From Adiantum capillus-veneris (Eukaryota > Streptophyta > Polypodiopsida > Polypodiales > Pteridaceae), in NCBI GenBank assembly GCA_014529385.2, contig CM043966.1, positions 44,526,537 through 44,590,536 of the forward strand: 64,000 nt of DNA, read 5' to 3'. This document shows, one piece after another, positions 30,611 to 42,476 of this stretch. Each line of letters opens with the position of its first letter. The stretch's first letter is position 1. The notes under the pieces were generated by a model that saw only the letters and a list, made by a program, of their open reading frames with translations, did not search any database and was not told where the DNA came from. The translations under genes were made by a program, and so were the position numbers.

Positions 30611-32998
30611 GCCGTCCGGCCATAATATTCCGGCGAAAAAGAATATTCCGGCGGGAAAAAAAGTCTCGGGGGCCTCCGTCCCCGAGGCCTTTAAAGTTGC
30701 CCCTGATTCTTGTCCGTGAAAATTTTGGTTTCCGGTGAGTGATTTTCCTTCACGCACGATGGCTTCTCCTCATAATGAGGGCCTTACAAATGTGCGTTTT
30801 TACCACAAAAAATTACAAGGGTAAATCAGGCTCCATACTTAACATCAATGGGACAGTGCTATGAGAAAGTTTTCTTGAAAGAAAAACTCAACATCACATC
30901 AGAATTGGCTAGTAGGGCAAAAACAATAGAACACGCATTTCAAACACAAATTTGGGCAAATCTAGAGCTTTTGTGATCCAAATTCAAAAAAAAAAAAAAG
31001 TTTTGTATGGACATCTACAAGGCATAGGTGTATATACTCCCGACCAAATTTTATGTTCAAAAGTGGTGGAACATGGATCGCAATCTAAACCCCCCTTGAA
31101 CATCTGGAGCTGAGATTTGACCAGTAGGTAGTTGATACCATTTGGAACGGCTTTTCCAAAAGGCACAATGTCAAAAATTGAAAAAAGTTGTTCAAAATAG
31201 CCAAAAACAAAAACTAGTAAAAAAGAACAAGGCAAACAAAAAAAATTGCTTTTGACTGAAAAGAATCCAAAAAGAAGTGTGGAGTAGACTATTGATACTG
31301 CAAGTATTCAGCAGACCATACCAAATTTGGTGTCCAAATTTGATGGAACATGGATCACAATCCTTGTCTCCCATCAAAATGTTTTACTAGGATTTGATTA
31401 GTAGGTATCTAAGACATAGATAAACACTTTTCCCAAAAGAACCATATGCAAAAAAGTAGCAAAAAGTAGTCAAAACAGCCAAATACTGAACATTGTCAAA
31501 ATTGTCACAGTAAATGGTAGATTTCACTTTTGGCTAGTCAAAACTGATCCAAATTGAAAAATTTCTTGATGAGCAAACCAGAAGCATCATAGTCTTTCAG
31601 CTCACCAAATATCAAGTCTAGATGTGGGCAAACATGGATCGTGATTTATGGTCCCCATGTGATATTTTGGATAGAATATATACCAACCTGTAGCAAAGAC
31701 CTTTGTGAACATATCTTCTCAAAGACGTTTTCTACTAAAAAAAAGGCCAAAAAACTCATTGAAAGTGCCAAAAACAATTCAAAGTGGAAAACTTTTAAAA
31801 CAAACCAAGGGATTGACTTTTGACTAACCTAATCAAGTCCAAATCACACAAAATTTATATAGCAGAGATCATGGGACCAAGGACAAGTTGTGTGTCAAGT
31901 TCCACCACCTTTTAACACAAGAGCACATGGATTGCGATCCCATGTCCCCCTGTCACAGGCTGATACCAAACTTGCACCATATATAGAGCAAATCACAAGG
32001 AGCATAATGGTCTTTTCAAAACTGAATTTGGATATCAAAAACCAACCCAAAAGCCTAGAACTGTCAAGTACTCTGACAAAGTGCCAGAATTGACCTAATT
32101 TTCAATCTAGAGGTCCATTTTGAAAAATTTCTTATACCATAGCACGTAAGAATCATGTTGATCCTAATGGTACTAACAAAAGTCAATTTGGCCTCCAAAC
32201 ATGGCTTGCGATCCATGTCCCTATAGTGATAGCTTGACCTAAAACTTCCCTAATCACAGTGCATACACAAGGAAACATATCCCCAAGTCTAGTTTTGGAA
32301 AAAATTGAACAAATTTGGGCAAAAGGGAAGCAAATTAGGTGATAGATTAAAAACCACAGTGCAGACCTAGCATTTGGTATTTGACCTATCAAGCCAAGTC
32401 CAACTTCAAAAAGATTTGAGATTTATCTTGTGGACGTAGTAATAAGCTGCCCAGAGATCAAGTCCAGATGTGGTGCAACATGGGTCGCGATCCATGTCCT
32501 CCAACCTCATGAATTTGATGAAAATTAGCACAGAGCCTGCATATGACATAGTCTACATACTATCAAAATTTGAAGTGAAAAGTTGACAGGGGGTCATGGA
32601 TCGTGATCCATGTACCTCTTCATAGTGGGGGTATCTGACTTGATGAGCTTGTAGACATACTTGAGTACATCTCAAATCTCAAGTTTGAGCTAAAAATACC
32701 TTTTGGAGACCAAGATACAAGCCAAAATTCTTGTGTCCTGATCCTAAAATTGTTTTGAGTGTTGTTTCAAGTACATTTCACTAAAACTACTTTAACTTTT
32801 GATAAACAACTCCAAATTTACTCAAGTAAATCCAAGAAGAAAGCTTGCGGACAATTTTTAGGACCTTTTCATGATGGATCGGGATTTTGGTACCTTGTCA
32901 AATTACGTCCAAACTTGGTAGGATAGTGCTCCTAGGTGTTTTAGACATCTGCCTAAAGTTTCATTGCATTTTGAGTTCGTTCTAGTGCCGAAATGGCG

Positions 32999-33213
32999 TG
33001 ATGACCTAGAGCGGTTAGAGCGGTGAGAAAGGACATATGTACATTTTTCAATCATTGAGTGATTGATTTTCTTGTTGAGATGGTGTGTTTGCTTGTTAGG
33101 TTCACTTCTTGATATTGACAACCTCAAAGAGTCTCCATGTCCAATCCAAGTCACTTCTTTGAGTATTGACATTATGTTAGTGTCAGATAGCTATGCTACA
33201 TATGGCAACCCGC
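32999..33213 (+). repeat. Element B LTR, copy 1
   Basis: TGATGACCTAGAGCGG ... CCCGCTAACA, about 215 bp, matched in part at 35418-35584 and 45283-45448. The tRNA-Asp site that should follow is decayed (TAACATCGCTAGCAAGGAA). Boundaries rest on the three-way comparison and the TG...CA ends. Confidence 0.45.
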
Positions 33214-33392
33214 TAACATTAACATCGCTAGCAAGGAAGTATCCTTAGATGGTTAGTGCGTGTTTAGAGTGTTCATTTGCAAAGATTTCGTTAGATTTTT
33301 GGCATCTCAAGTGAACTTCCCAATGTAATCCCATTATTTAGTTTGGCTTTTAGGTAGTTATTTTACTTATTTGTCAAAGTCTTGGGTAGGGC

Positions 33393-33740
<348 letters not shown>

Positions 33741-33780
33741 CCTTGGTCAGTACGTGTCCACATCGTCGTCGACTTTGACA

Positions 33781-33792
33781 TGGTATTAGAGC
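33781..33792 (+). other. tRNA-iMet primer-binding site of element D
   Basis: TGGTATTAGAGC directly follows the 5' LTR end (...TTTGACA) and differs at one base from the iMet consensus TGGTATCAGAGC. This suggests a Copia-class parent. Confidence 0.75.
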
Positions 33793-35031
33793 TTGGTGTA
33801 GCTAGTGCTTGAAGCCCTTGGCATGGAGGAGCGTCTCTTGAAGAAGAGATCTAGGAGAGGAGAAGAACCTCCCTCATCACTAGAGACACTCCTCCCCATT
33901 GCCATTGTCCCATGCGTTTTAAAATGCTTCCCTCAGGAGTCCCTCCCCTGCGTGTTGGTTCTCCCTTGCTACGATGGCTTATTGCTCCTGTGTGCATTCT
34001 AGAATGCTGCCTACCAATATTGGGAATCATTTTGAGATGCTAGAGGCCCCGCCGCCACCTAGCACTTTGTCAACAGCGCCCTGTCTGCATTTTGAAACGC
34101 ATGTTGGAGACCTTGGCGATAGCGACCACATCCCTCCTATTGACGGCCTCTCCCCCCTTGTGTTTTGTGTTTTGACACACCCCAGGGGACGTCACCCACC
34201 CTCTTACAGGCAGAATCTTGAAATGTTGCTGCCTTGGAGCAGCTTGGCATCAGTGCTCTCCCCTTTGACAACCGTGTGTTTTGTACTGTGAGCACCTAGG
34301 GGTGGACATTATATGGCCAAAGAGAGGGACTTGGGGTGGTAGTTTGGAAGGAGGATTTGCAAAGGCAACCAGAACTCTGTTTTTGACATGGCTCGAGGAC
34401 AAGGTGTGGAGCGGCTTAAGCAGTTTGGATTTGAAGACAAGGATAGCAGATTTTGTGGAGCAACTTGGAAGTACCAGAGAGGAGTGGAATTGCTTCGGGA
34501 TTTTGGTGCGTCTTGGAGGAATTGTGCAGCCCTTGGAGTGCAAGAAGGAGTACAAGTTTCCATTTCTTGCGACTTCAAAATGGCTTCACCATACTCGAGC
34601 ATGCTCGACGACATCAACCAAAACCGACCAAAAGCTATGGATAACGAATTGTCAACCATCCTGTTAGCAGTATATGCATCAACATAGTTCTCAAGAAACC
34701 CAACAAATTGTTTGGCTCAAGTTTGTGAAGTCAAAATCAAATGGAAGAGTTCACTAGAGGGTAGCGGCAAAGGTCAATTGGACAAGGATGGCAATACCAG
34801 TACTTAGTTAGCTGCCTCGGTACCCACGAGGTACAATCAATTTTGTCATGAATGTGACTCGATGCTTTGTGATTGTAATTTGGATTTTTGCTCAAGATGG
34901 AATTACTTTTAGGTACAAAGTTTAGGAGATCATCACTGAGGTGTATCCAGTTGGTGGCCACTTCTAAGGTGTCCATGGTAGCTTCTTCATTGACTTGGTC
35001 TCTTGATGTCCACTATGAACCATAGAGAGGG
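33793..35031 (+). other. Interior of element D
   Basis: 1.24 kb with several modest overlapping open frames (for example 34281-34667), but no retroviral motif and no family I recognise. It may include captured plant sequence; I cannot identify a source. Confidence 0.5.
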
Positions 35032-35223
35032 TGTTAGAGTTTTGGCATCTGCAGTGAATTGCCCAATGTGAGTTCATTATTTAGTTTTTCTTTTAGGTAT
35101 TTATTTTACTTATTTCTCAAAGTCTTGGGTAGGGCAATTTACTGAGGTTACTATATAAGAATCCCCTTGCCTTCATTGTATACACATGCAGTCATTCATT
35201 GCCAAGGTTGATTGGTTCAGGAG

Positions 35224-35277
<54 letters not shown>

Positions 35278-35314
35278 CCTTGGTCTCTATGCTTTTGCAT
35301 CATCGCCTTTCATA
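35032..35314 (+). repeat. 3' LTR of element D
   Basis: TGTTAGAGTTTTGGCATC ... CCTTTCATA, with a CT run at about 35224-35272. It aligns with the 5' LTR except for the duplicated block. Confidence 0.8.
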
Positions 35315-35417
35315 GAGTTATCTTCCATTCAAATTACACCTTGGTAGTGAAGCAGCTAGATACAAGGTTTAGTGCTTGATAGAGTCTAGAAGTAAAGGAC
35401 TTGCTAGGATCATACTC

Positions 35418-35605
35418 GGTGAGAAAGGACATTGAGCTGGTGTGTTTGCTTGTTAGGTTCACCTCTTGAGATTGAAAACCTCAAAGAGTCTCCGTGCCCC
35501 ATACGAGTCACTTCCCTGAGTATTGACATTATGTTAGTGCCAGATAGCTATTCTATAGTCATCCATTGCGGTGACCCGCTAACATTGGCCCCGCTGTTGG
35601 GAATT
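35418..35605 (+). repeat. Element B LTR, copy 2, with tRNA-Asp-type primer site
   Basis: A 5'-truncated LTR (from GGTGAGAAAGGACATTGAGC) ends CCCGCTAACA at 35584. Bases 35586-35605 read TGGCCCCGCTGTTGGGAATT, a good match to the complement of tRNA-Asp. This is the clearest evidence that B is Tat/Athila-like. Confidence 0.6.
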
Positions 35606-36600
35606 ATCCTTAGATGGTGAGTGACCTAGTGCATATTTAGAGAAATATTTTTCAAAGATTTGCCTTCCATTCCATTTACATCTTAGCAATTAAGCAGCTA
35701 GACACTAGGTTTAGTGCTTGATAAAGTCTAGAAGTCGAGGACTTGCTAGGACTTTTCTCGAGAGGTAAAGAGAGTTGTGAGTGAGATAGGCAAAAGCATT
35801 TCATTCTCCAACTTTCGCATTACTTTTAGAGTGTTGTACCGTTTTCCATTTTGACTTTATTTTGCACCATTTTGTTTGTTTTTCTTCCTAGTTTCATTTC
35901 AATACTTAGGAGTAAGGTAAGTAGAAACTACCACCATCAAACGTGGGCTAAAATATTGAGGGAAAAAAGGGTGAAAACCATATTCAAGCCAAAATGACCA
36001 TAACTCTGAAATTTTAAAAATTTGATGGTAGAGACCTAAAAAGTGATCCAAATTCAAACATTTGGGGATCAAGGGTATTATTAAACTCTCTAGAAGCAAT
36101 CAAAAAATTTTGAACAGATTCTGTGGAAGAACATGGATCACGATCCATGCCCCCAAAGACTATTTTTGCATAAAAGTGATCATTGACATTCTGCATCAGT
36201 GGGACATTGCTTTGACAAAGTTTTCTTGAAAGGAAAACTCAAAAATTGCATCAAAATTGGCTAATAGGGCAAAAAATGCAAAACAGGCATTTTAGACACA
36301 AATTTGGGTAAATTTTGAGATTTTGTGATCCAGATTCAAAAACAAGTTGTGCATGGGTATCTATAGGGCAAATATGCATACTGCTAACTAAATTTCATGT
36401 TCAGAAGTGGTGGAACATGGATCATGATCCATGTCCCCCTTGCCCATTAGGAGCTGAGATTTGACAAGTAGGTGGTTGATACCATTTGGAAAAACTTTGC
36501 CAAAAGGCACATTATCAAAAAATTGAAAAAAGTTGTTCAAAATAGCCAAAAATAGAAACTAGTAAAAAATTATAGGACAGAAAGAAAAACTTGCTTTTGA
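35606..36600 (+). other. Element B leader with two palindromes
   Basis: Noncoding leader closely matching 29601-30057 plus 30850-31200. It contains the palindromes ATGGATCACGATCCAT (36133-36148) and ATGGATCATGATCCAT (36417-36432), 284 bp apart. Confidence 0.7.
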
Positions 36601-36945
36601 CTAAAATTTTGTATGAGATCGTCCACATGATGATGAGGACAAATACCATGCTTCAAGGAGTGAAAATTTAGGGAATGATGTTGAAGAGGAACTTTCAAGT
36701 GGCCAGTAGGTAGCTGATACCATTTGGAACAACTTTTCCAAAAGGCACAATGTCAAAAAACTAAAAAAAAGTTGGTCAAAATAGCCAAAAATAGAAACTA
36801 GTCAAAAATCGTAGGACAGAAAGAAAAACTTGCTTTTGACTAAAAATCTGTACGAGATCGTCCACATGATGATGAGGACAAATACCATGCTTCAAGGAGC
36901 GATGATTTAGGGAATGATGTTGAAGACGAACTTTCAAGTGGCTAT
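36481..36945. repeat. 238-bp tandem duplication
   Basis: Two direct copies starting ACCATTTGGAA at 36481 and 36719. Each contains GAGATCGTCCACATGATGAT and GGGAATGATGTTGAAGA. The second half of each copy may be gag-derived. Confidence 0.85.
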
Positions 36946-37099
36946 GACATAAGTCCCTTATTTACAATAAAGGTGTTGAAGCAAGCTCATGAGGTTTGTG
37001 AGTGTAAAAATAGAAAAGGTGAGACATAAGTCCCTTATTTACAATAAAGGTGTTGAAGCAAGCTAATGAGGTTTGTGAGTATGAAAATAGAAAAGGTGA
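36946..37099. repeat. 77-bp tandem duplication
   Basis: Two nearly identical copies (36946-37022; 37023-37099), each starting GACATAAGTCCCTTATTTAC. Confidence 0.9.
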
Positions 37100-37622
37100 G
37101 ACATGTAGCTAGCATGGTGCCAAAGTGCAAACAAAGAAAGTAGATAAACCATGAGAATATGTCATCATTGACATACCTCAAGAATCAACAAAGTTGTTTC
37201 AAAAAAGTTGACTCCAAAAAATGCAAAACCCAAAGCAGGTGAAGGAGAAAAATTTCCAAGCTCAAAGTCAAATGTTCTCAACAAACACAAGATCAATAGG
37301 AGAACAATGATAATGAAGAAGATCAATTGTCTTCGACGAAGATCAAACTCAACATACGCAAAGAAACGGGACTTAAAATTACATGTTTAGTTGTGATAGA
37401 TCCAGAAGAGACAAAGAATCTAATGTCTTATGAAACATGGATAATGATGGGAAAGCCACCAACCACTAAGCTAGAGGAGATAGTGTACACAAGTTCAAAA
37501 AAGCCAATTCCTAGCTTTGATCTGGCAAAAGCCATACTCAAGTTGAGTATTGGGGAGTTTAAGGATACATTCTACATAATTGACTCCCATCGCATCAAAG
37601 AGAGTCTGGTCCTGACAAAAAG
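37100..37622 (+). pseudogene. Element B protease-like fragment
   Basis: The frame at 37327-37644 reads VVIDPEETKNLMSYETWIMM (active-site region, with D-P-E in place of D-x-G), then PPTTKLEEIVYTSSKKPIP and DTFYIIDSHRIKES. The pattern fits the N-terminal two-thirds of a plant Ty3/Gypsy retropepsin, heavily decayed. It is cut by the 5' end of element E. Confidence 0.45.
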
Positions 37623-38532
37623 TGTCATAAAATCTAATATCTAGCTAGCCCAAATGATTTTCTCATATTAAACTGATCAATAAATATGGGAGAATAAACA
37701 GGAACAAGAGTTAGAATAGAGACATGTGCTTCTATACCTATCTCAGAAGGGACCAAAAGGAGAGATGGTTGCATCTCAATCAGGGTCCAAAAGGAGACGG
37801 TCTACCAAAGAGCAATGTGCAATAAGTGCTTCTAGACTTATCTCAACAGGGGAGCAAGAGGAGAGATGGTTATATCTCAATACGTGTCCAAAAGGAGGTA
37901 GTCTATCAAAGATCAACGTGCATCTAATGGAGCTTAAAAGACCTTAGGATTAGTTTCATTAAAGACCTCCAATAGTTAGTGTTAAAAATCCTTTGACTTT
38001 AGGCAAGCTAGGGCTGAGCTTGAGGTGAGAACCCAACCTAAGCTTGAGGTGCTTGTTGTGCTTGCTGACTAAGGTGCTTGAGGTGCTTGATGACTAAGGT
38101 GCTTGTCGAGCTTGATGACTAAGATGCTTGAGGTTCTTGTCGTGCTTGATGACTAAGGTGCTTTAGGTGCCTGTCATGCTTGATGAGGAAGGTGCTTGAG
38201 AAACTTCCTATGCATGGGGGGTAAGGTGCTTGATTAAAAAAGAGACCCTACAAAGGAGAAAAAAAGCCACAAAGTTAGGGAATCTTTGACTTAACCTCCC
38301 ACTCACCCAAAGGGCACCCTTTTCTCAAGGGGCAGGTGGGACACATGTCAGACTCTCCCTATGCTTAGCACATGGTGTGCTTGAATGCTATTGACTGGGC
38401 TAAAGAGGGGTCCAATGAGCTTCTAGTTCCATTCAACAAATATCTAGATATTTTCAAGCTCTCTCTCTCTAAGGGGTAAAGAGGACACTTGTCCAAAGAC
38501 TACCCATGTACTTGAAATGCATGGTGCAAAGT
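37623..38532 (+). repeat. 5' LTR of element E, 3'-truncated
   Basis: Starts TGTCATAAAATCTAATATC, matching 42477 onward to about 43390. It joins gag abruptly near 38532 (GGTGCAAAGTTCTCACC), showing an internal deletion. Confidence 0.8.
38030..38215. repeat. GGTGCTTG minisatellite in E 5' LTR
   Basis: Repeated units such as AAGGTGCTTGAGGTGCTTG and GTGCTTGATGACT at roughly 16-40-bp steps. The counterpart in the 3' LTR is at about 42890-43070. Confidence 0.8.
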
Positions 38533-39430
38533 TCTCACCAAATGGCAGAGTTTGAGGCTTCTCTCTCATGAGTCTATCTACAAATATTTGGACAAGTTTT
38601 GGGATTTACATTTCAAGGCTACTGTCTTTCAAAAGATAGACTTCGCCGAGCAAAAACAAAAATTCCGTGTGGAATTACCCAAAGAGATAGCCGAGGATGT
38701 CAACTCTCAATGGCCTGGTTCTATCATCAAAGTAATCCACCACACCACGGTTACTTTGCACATCAATTTCCAACAAGGGGCATGCCCAAAATTCTTACCA
38801 AGGCCATTTCAACAACAACAACAACAATCGGTCGAGGGATAAGGGATTTTACAAAGGTAAATATAAACTCTCTCCTAAAGAGATAAAAGATTTTCGTAAG
38901 GACCACAAATGTTTTAAGTGTGGGAGGCAAGGCCATGGTTATCATTCTTGCCCCAAGAGAAATGCCCGCAATGAGACTCCTAGAGCCTCTATGTTTGAAG
39001 CTCCAAAAGAGGATGCTCATTGCCAAGGATTTCTGCTTTCCTATGCTTGGCAAAAGATGCAAGAGCATGATGCCTCTATTTTATTTGACCCTAGTTCAAC
39101 TCACAACTTCATATCCATGGAGTTGACCACCAACCTAGGCATACAAGCCCACAAGATGGGAGATACATTGAAATCTGATGGAGATATCAAGGGACAAGAC
39201 CTCTCAGTTACTCCCTTAATTGGAAAATTGAGGCTTCATGTCCAAAGCTATGTGGACAAAGAGGATTTGTTCATCTCCCCTCTCAAACATGAGGATGTTA
39301 TCGTTGGGGCAGCATAGTTTAACCGCATGGCTTCCAGCATGAAGTTCCATGAAAGGAGAATCTACTTCACCTATAGGGAAGAGAGCATGTACATAGATGC
39401 TAATGAGTTGGGGATCACCATATCCCTAGT
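38533..39430 (+). pseudogene. Element E gag C-terminus and protease
   Basis: Begins inside gag (LTKWQSLRLLSHESIYKYLD), parallel to element F. It continues FKATVFQKIDFAEQKQKF, shifts frame in a CAA repeat near 38820, and has the zinc knuckle CFKCGRQGHGYHSC (38908-38949). The protease has ASILFDPSSTHNFISMEL, with the catalytic DPG of F changed to DPS, then GKLRLHVQSYVDKEDLF. A stop follows at 39316. The deleted 5' part makes it non-functional. Confidence 0.8.
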
Positions 39431-42120
39431 AATACGCTTACTTTTGGTAAGTCCATGAAAAGCTCTACTTCTACGTATATGATTTTTGTTGGAGAATCTG
39501 CAAATGATTCCAATGGTTTTACAAGTAGCAATAAAGGGAATCAAGAGGAATTAGAGTTGTCTAATTTCCTAAATGGATTCCAAGATGTTTTTATTGATGA
39601 CATCCCTAGTGATATACCTCCAAAACTAGGGATGATGACCATGCAATTGAGCTCCTACCAGGAATCTCAGTGACTAACAAACCTCCTTATCAAGTTTCAC
39701 AAGCTCAACAAGATGAGATCATGAGGCAAGTGCATGAATTGGTGGAAAAAGGGATGGTGAGGTCTAGCTCCTCTCCATTTTGTTCACCTTTACTTTTAGT
39801 GCAAAAGAAAGACAACTCATATCACATGTGTGTTAACTATAGATCACTATCAAAAATAGATTTCCCGTGCCGCGGGTAGAAGATCTATTTGATTACTTAC
39901 AAGTTTTGTCTTGACAAATGCTCCAAACACATTCAAACTCATGATGGACAAAAATCTTCAGGCCATTCAAATTCCCTTGAGGAGTACAAGCAACACCTCT
40001 AGGTAATCTTTCAAGTTGTGAGAGAGAATAAGCTTTTCATTAATCAAAAGAAAAGTGAATTTTTCCTACAAAGAGATTCAATATTTAGGTCACATTATCT
40101 CTAAAGATGGCACCCGTATGGATCCAGCAAAGTTAGAGATAATAAAAGGATGGCCTAATCCAAGGAATCTATAGGAGGTACGAAGCTTCATAGGTATGTG
40201 TGCATACTATAGATGCTTCTTAAAAAAAATTCTCCCTAATAGCAAGCCCATTACATGACTTAACAAAAAAAGAACATTAAGTATCCATGGACTGCAAAAG
40301 TGCAAGAAGCTTAAGGAGAAGCTTATCTCTCAATGTGTGCTCACACTACTAGATCTCTCAAAGCCATTTGAGTTCCAATGTGATGCTTGTGGTGATTGCC
40401 TTGGAGCTATTTTGCTTCAAGAAGAGCATGCCATAGCATATGACAGTCAAAGACTCAACTTTGATAAGTGAGTATTGGACAAATACATAAAAGAGCTACT
40501 AGCTATTCTATATACCCTAAACACATGGAACACTATCTCTTAGGGACTCCATTCATCCTACGAATGGATCACAAAGCCTCAAGAACTTCATCAAGCAAAC
40601 CAAGCTCTCCGACAAACAAATAAGGTGGGCAAATTTCCTTTTGCAATTTAAATTTCTTATTGCTCACATTGCTGGCAAGCACAATCAAGTGGTTGATGCA
40701 CTTTCAAAAACGACCAAGGGTAAATGTGGTGTCTATAGCAACTCACAATGATCTATCTTTTATGATAGATGAGTATACTACTGACCGAGACTTTAAGTAC
40801 GTAATTACATCGTTTGCAATAGGGAAGAAAAAAGAACCATTCACCTTGAAGGATAGTTATCTTCCAAATGGCAATAGGCTATGTGTTAATCACACATACA
40901 ATAAGAAAGTCATGTATGAATCCCATACTTCTCCTTCTGCGGGGAAAAGAGGGATTTTATAGTATACTCTTAGAGGAGTAGAAATGTATCTCTTTTGATC
41001 TACCATGGAAAGTAAACATACAAGAGTATGTTTCAGAATGCATGGTATACCAAAAGTTGAAATTTGATCGAGGGAAGCAACTTGGATTATTTCAGTCGAC
41101 ATGCTTAACAAGAAAACACACTCTATGCCTGTCAAAAGGACTATTAAGGCACATCAAATGGCAACCCACTTCAGATCTCAAATTTTCAAGCATAATGGCT
41201 TTCCAACATCCATAGTGTTGGACAAAGATCCTAGAATGACCAGTAATTTCTAGAAGGGTCTCTTTTGGAATCTGAGAAGTATATTAAATTTCTCTTTTGG
41301 CCTATCATCCACAAACGGATGACCAAAGTGAAATAACTAATCTAATTATTCTTGAATCTACTAAAAGCCTATGTCATGGAAGTAGATCAATGTTCTCAAT
41401 GATAGAAGTACCTACCTCTTATAAAGTATGAGTACAACGACATTGTACATACTTCTATGGGGAAAGTACCCTTCGAGGTTAAAGAGGGAAGATCCAAAAG
41501 TCCCTTACTACTTAAAGTACATGGGAAGATCTTCTGTACTGATGAATATAGACAAGACTTACAAGAATCTTTTCCAAAGATTAAAGTGGTTATATCCATC
41601 TCATAGAAAAGGCAAAAAGGGTTGCTGCTAATAAGCACAAAAGAGCCTTAGCCTTTAAGGAAAATGATTGGGTCTTGCTAAAGTCTCTGAAAGCTCCTCT
41701 AAGGCATACTACGGGCAAGAATCCTACGGGCCACCAAGAGTATTATGCTAAACTAGCAAAAAGATACTATGGTCCTTTTTAAATTCTCAAGCTAATCAAT
41801 GAGATGGCTTATCAATTAAAGTTGCCCAACCATTGGCTCATGCACAATATTTTCCATAAAAGCTTACGTAAGCCTTACAAAGGAGCACCACCAAAAGAAG
41901 CAATAGTTGCAGACCCTCCAAAAATCAAATATCAAGAAGAAGTACTTCAATCTCAGTCCATCCTATGACATGAAGACAAGGTATTAAGAAACGGTAAGAT
42001 TATCTGATGATATCTTATTAAGTTAAAGAGTTATCCTTTTTAAGATGCTAAATGGATGCAAGGAACCTAGCTTAAGGATAATATGAACCTTGTCAATGCT
42101 TACAATGTTGCACTAGAGTA
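39431..42120 (+). pseudogene. Element E RT, RNase H and integrase, heavily decayed
   Basis: Scattered frames match F in order. RT start: [20 protein letters not shown] (39712-39771). The RT palm with the catalytic FFDD is deleted. Connection: IQYLGHIISKDGTRMDPAKL, SFIGMCAYYRCF. RNase H: FEFQCDACGDCLGAILLQE. Integrase: VNIQEYVSECMVYQKLKFDR (Cys changed to Tyr in the zinc finger), YHPQTDDQSEITNL. C-terminus: GHQEYYAKLAKRYYGPF and NLVNAYNVALE. Dozens of stops and indels. Confidence 0.75.
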
Positions 42121-42476
42121 AGCATATGAAAATGCATTTTAAATGAAAAATGTTTTTGTATTATAGGACTAGTTCTCTTTTTATTGTGCACAAATTTAAA
42201 TAGTATGCATGCTTAGAATCATGTTTGTGGTGACGACCTCTCCCAAACACCAAGTAGAACCTGTCACTCTACTTTGGAAGTATGATATGGACTAAAGAGT
42301 AGACATGCTTGTGGCAACTACGTCTCCCAAGCACCAAATGGATTAGTCATCCATCTTGGAATGATGTCGTAGGGTAAAAAGGGATCCTCTACCCGCTAAG
42401 TAACATGAACTAATGACTAGGCTTTATCTTCTCTACCTCATAGTCAAGGACGACTATGATTTCAAGAGAGAGGTAT

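Larger units (their letters stand above)
30058..30844 (-). mobile_element. Solo LTR, 787 bp
   Basis: Ends TGTTAGG...TTAACA and flanked by a perfect 5-bp target duplication, TCAAT (30053-30057 and 30845-30849). Both sides continue B leader sequence. A strong TATA box on minus (30389-30382) sets the orientation. It contains an AG repeat (30145-30178) and GC-rich repeats. The wording ACGTGGTTCACCC...CTACGTCCACGG near its left end is typical of plant Copia LTRs. It formed by LTR-LTR recombination. Confidence 0.9.
29989..32890. repeat. About 280-bp palindrome array of element B
   Basis: The 16-bp palindrome ATGGATCGCGATCCAT or variants start at 29989, 31073, 31350, 31634, 31927, 32201, 32481, 32596 and 32875. 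Subtracting the solo LTR with its duplicated site (792 bp), the steps are about 292, 277, 284, 293, 274, 280, 115 and 279 bp. Most copies are followed by GTCCCC-like bases. Intervening sequence shares only loose phrases (AAAATAGCCAAAAA; TTGACTAGTAGGT). Confidence 0.85.

Noticed and set aside
30270-30757. Minus-strand open frames rich in Gly, Arg and Trp
   Set aside because: They overlap the GC-rich minisatellite and TATA box of the solo LTR.
34281-34667. 128-codon frame in element D as a captured plant gene
   Set aside because: I recognise no domain, and overlapping frames are equally open. Left as unidentified.
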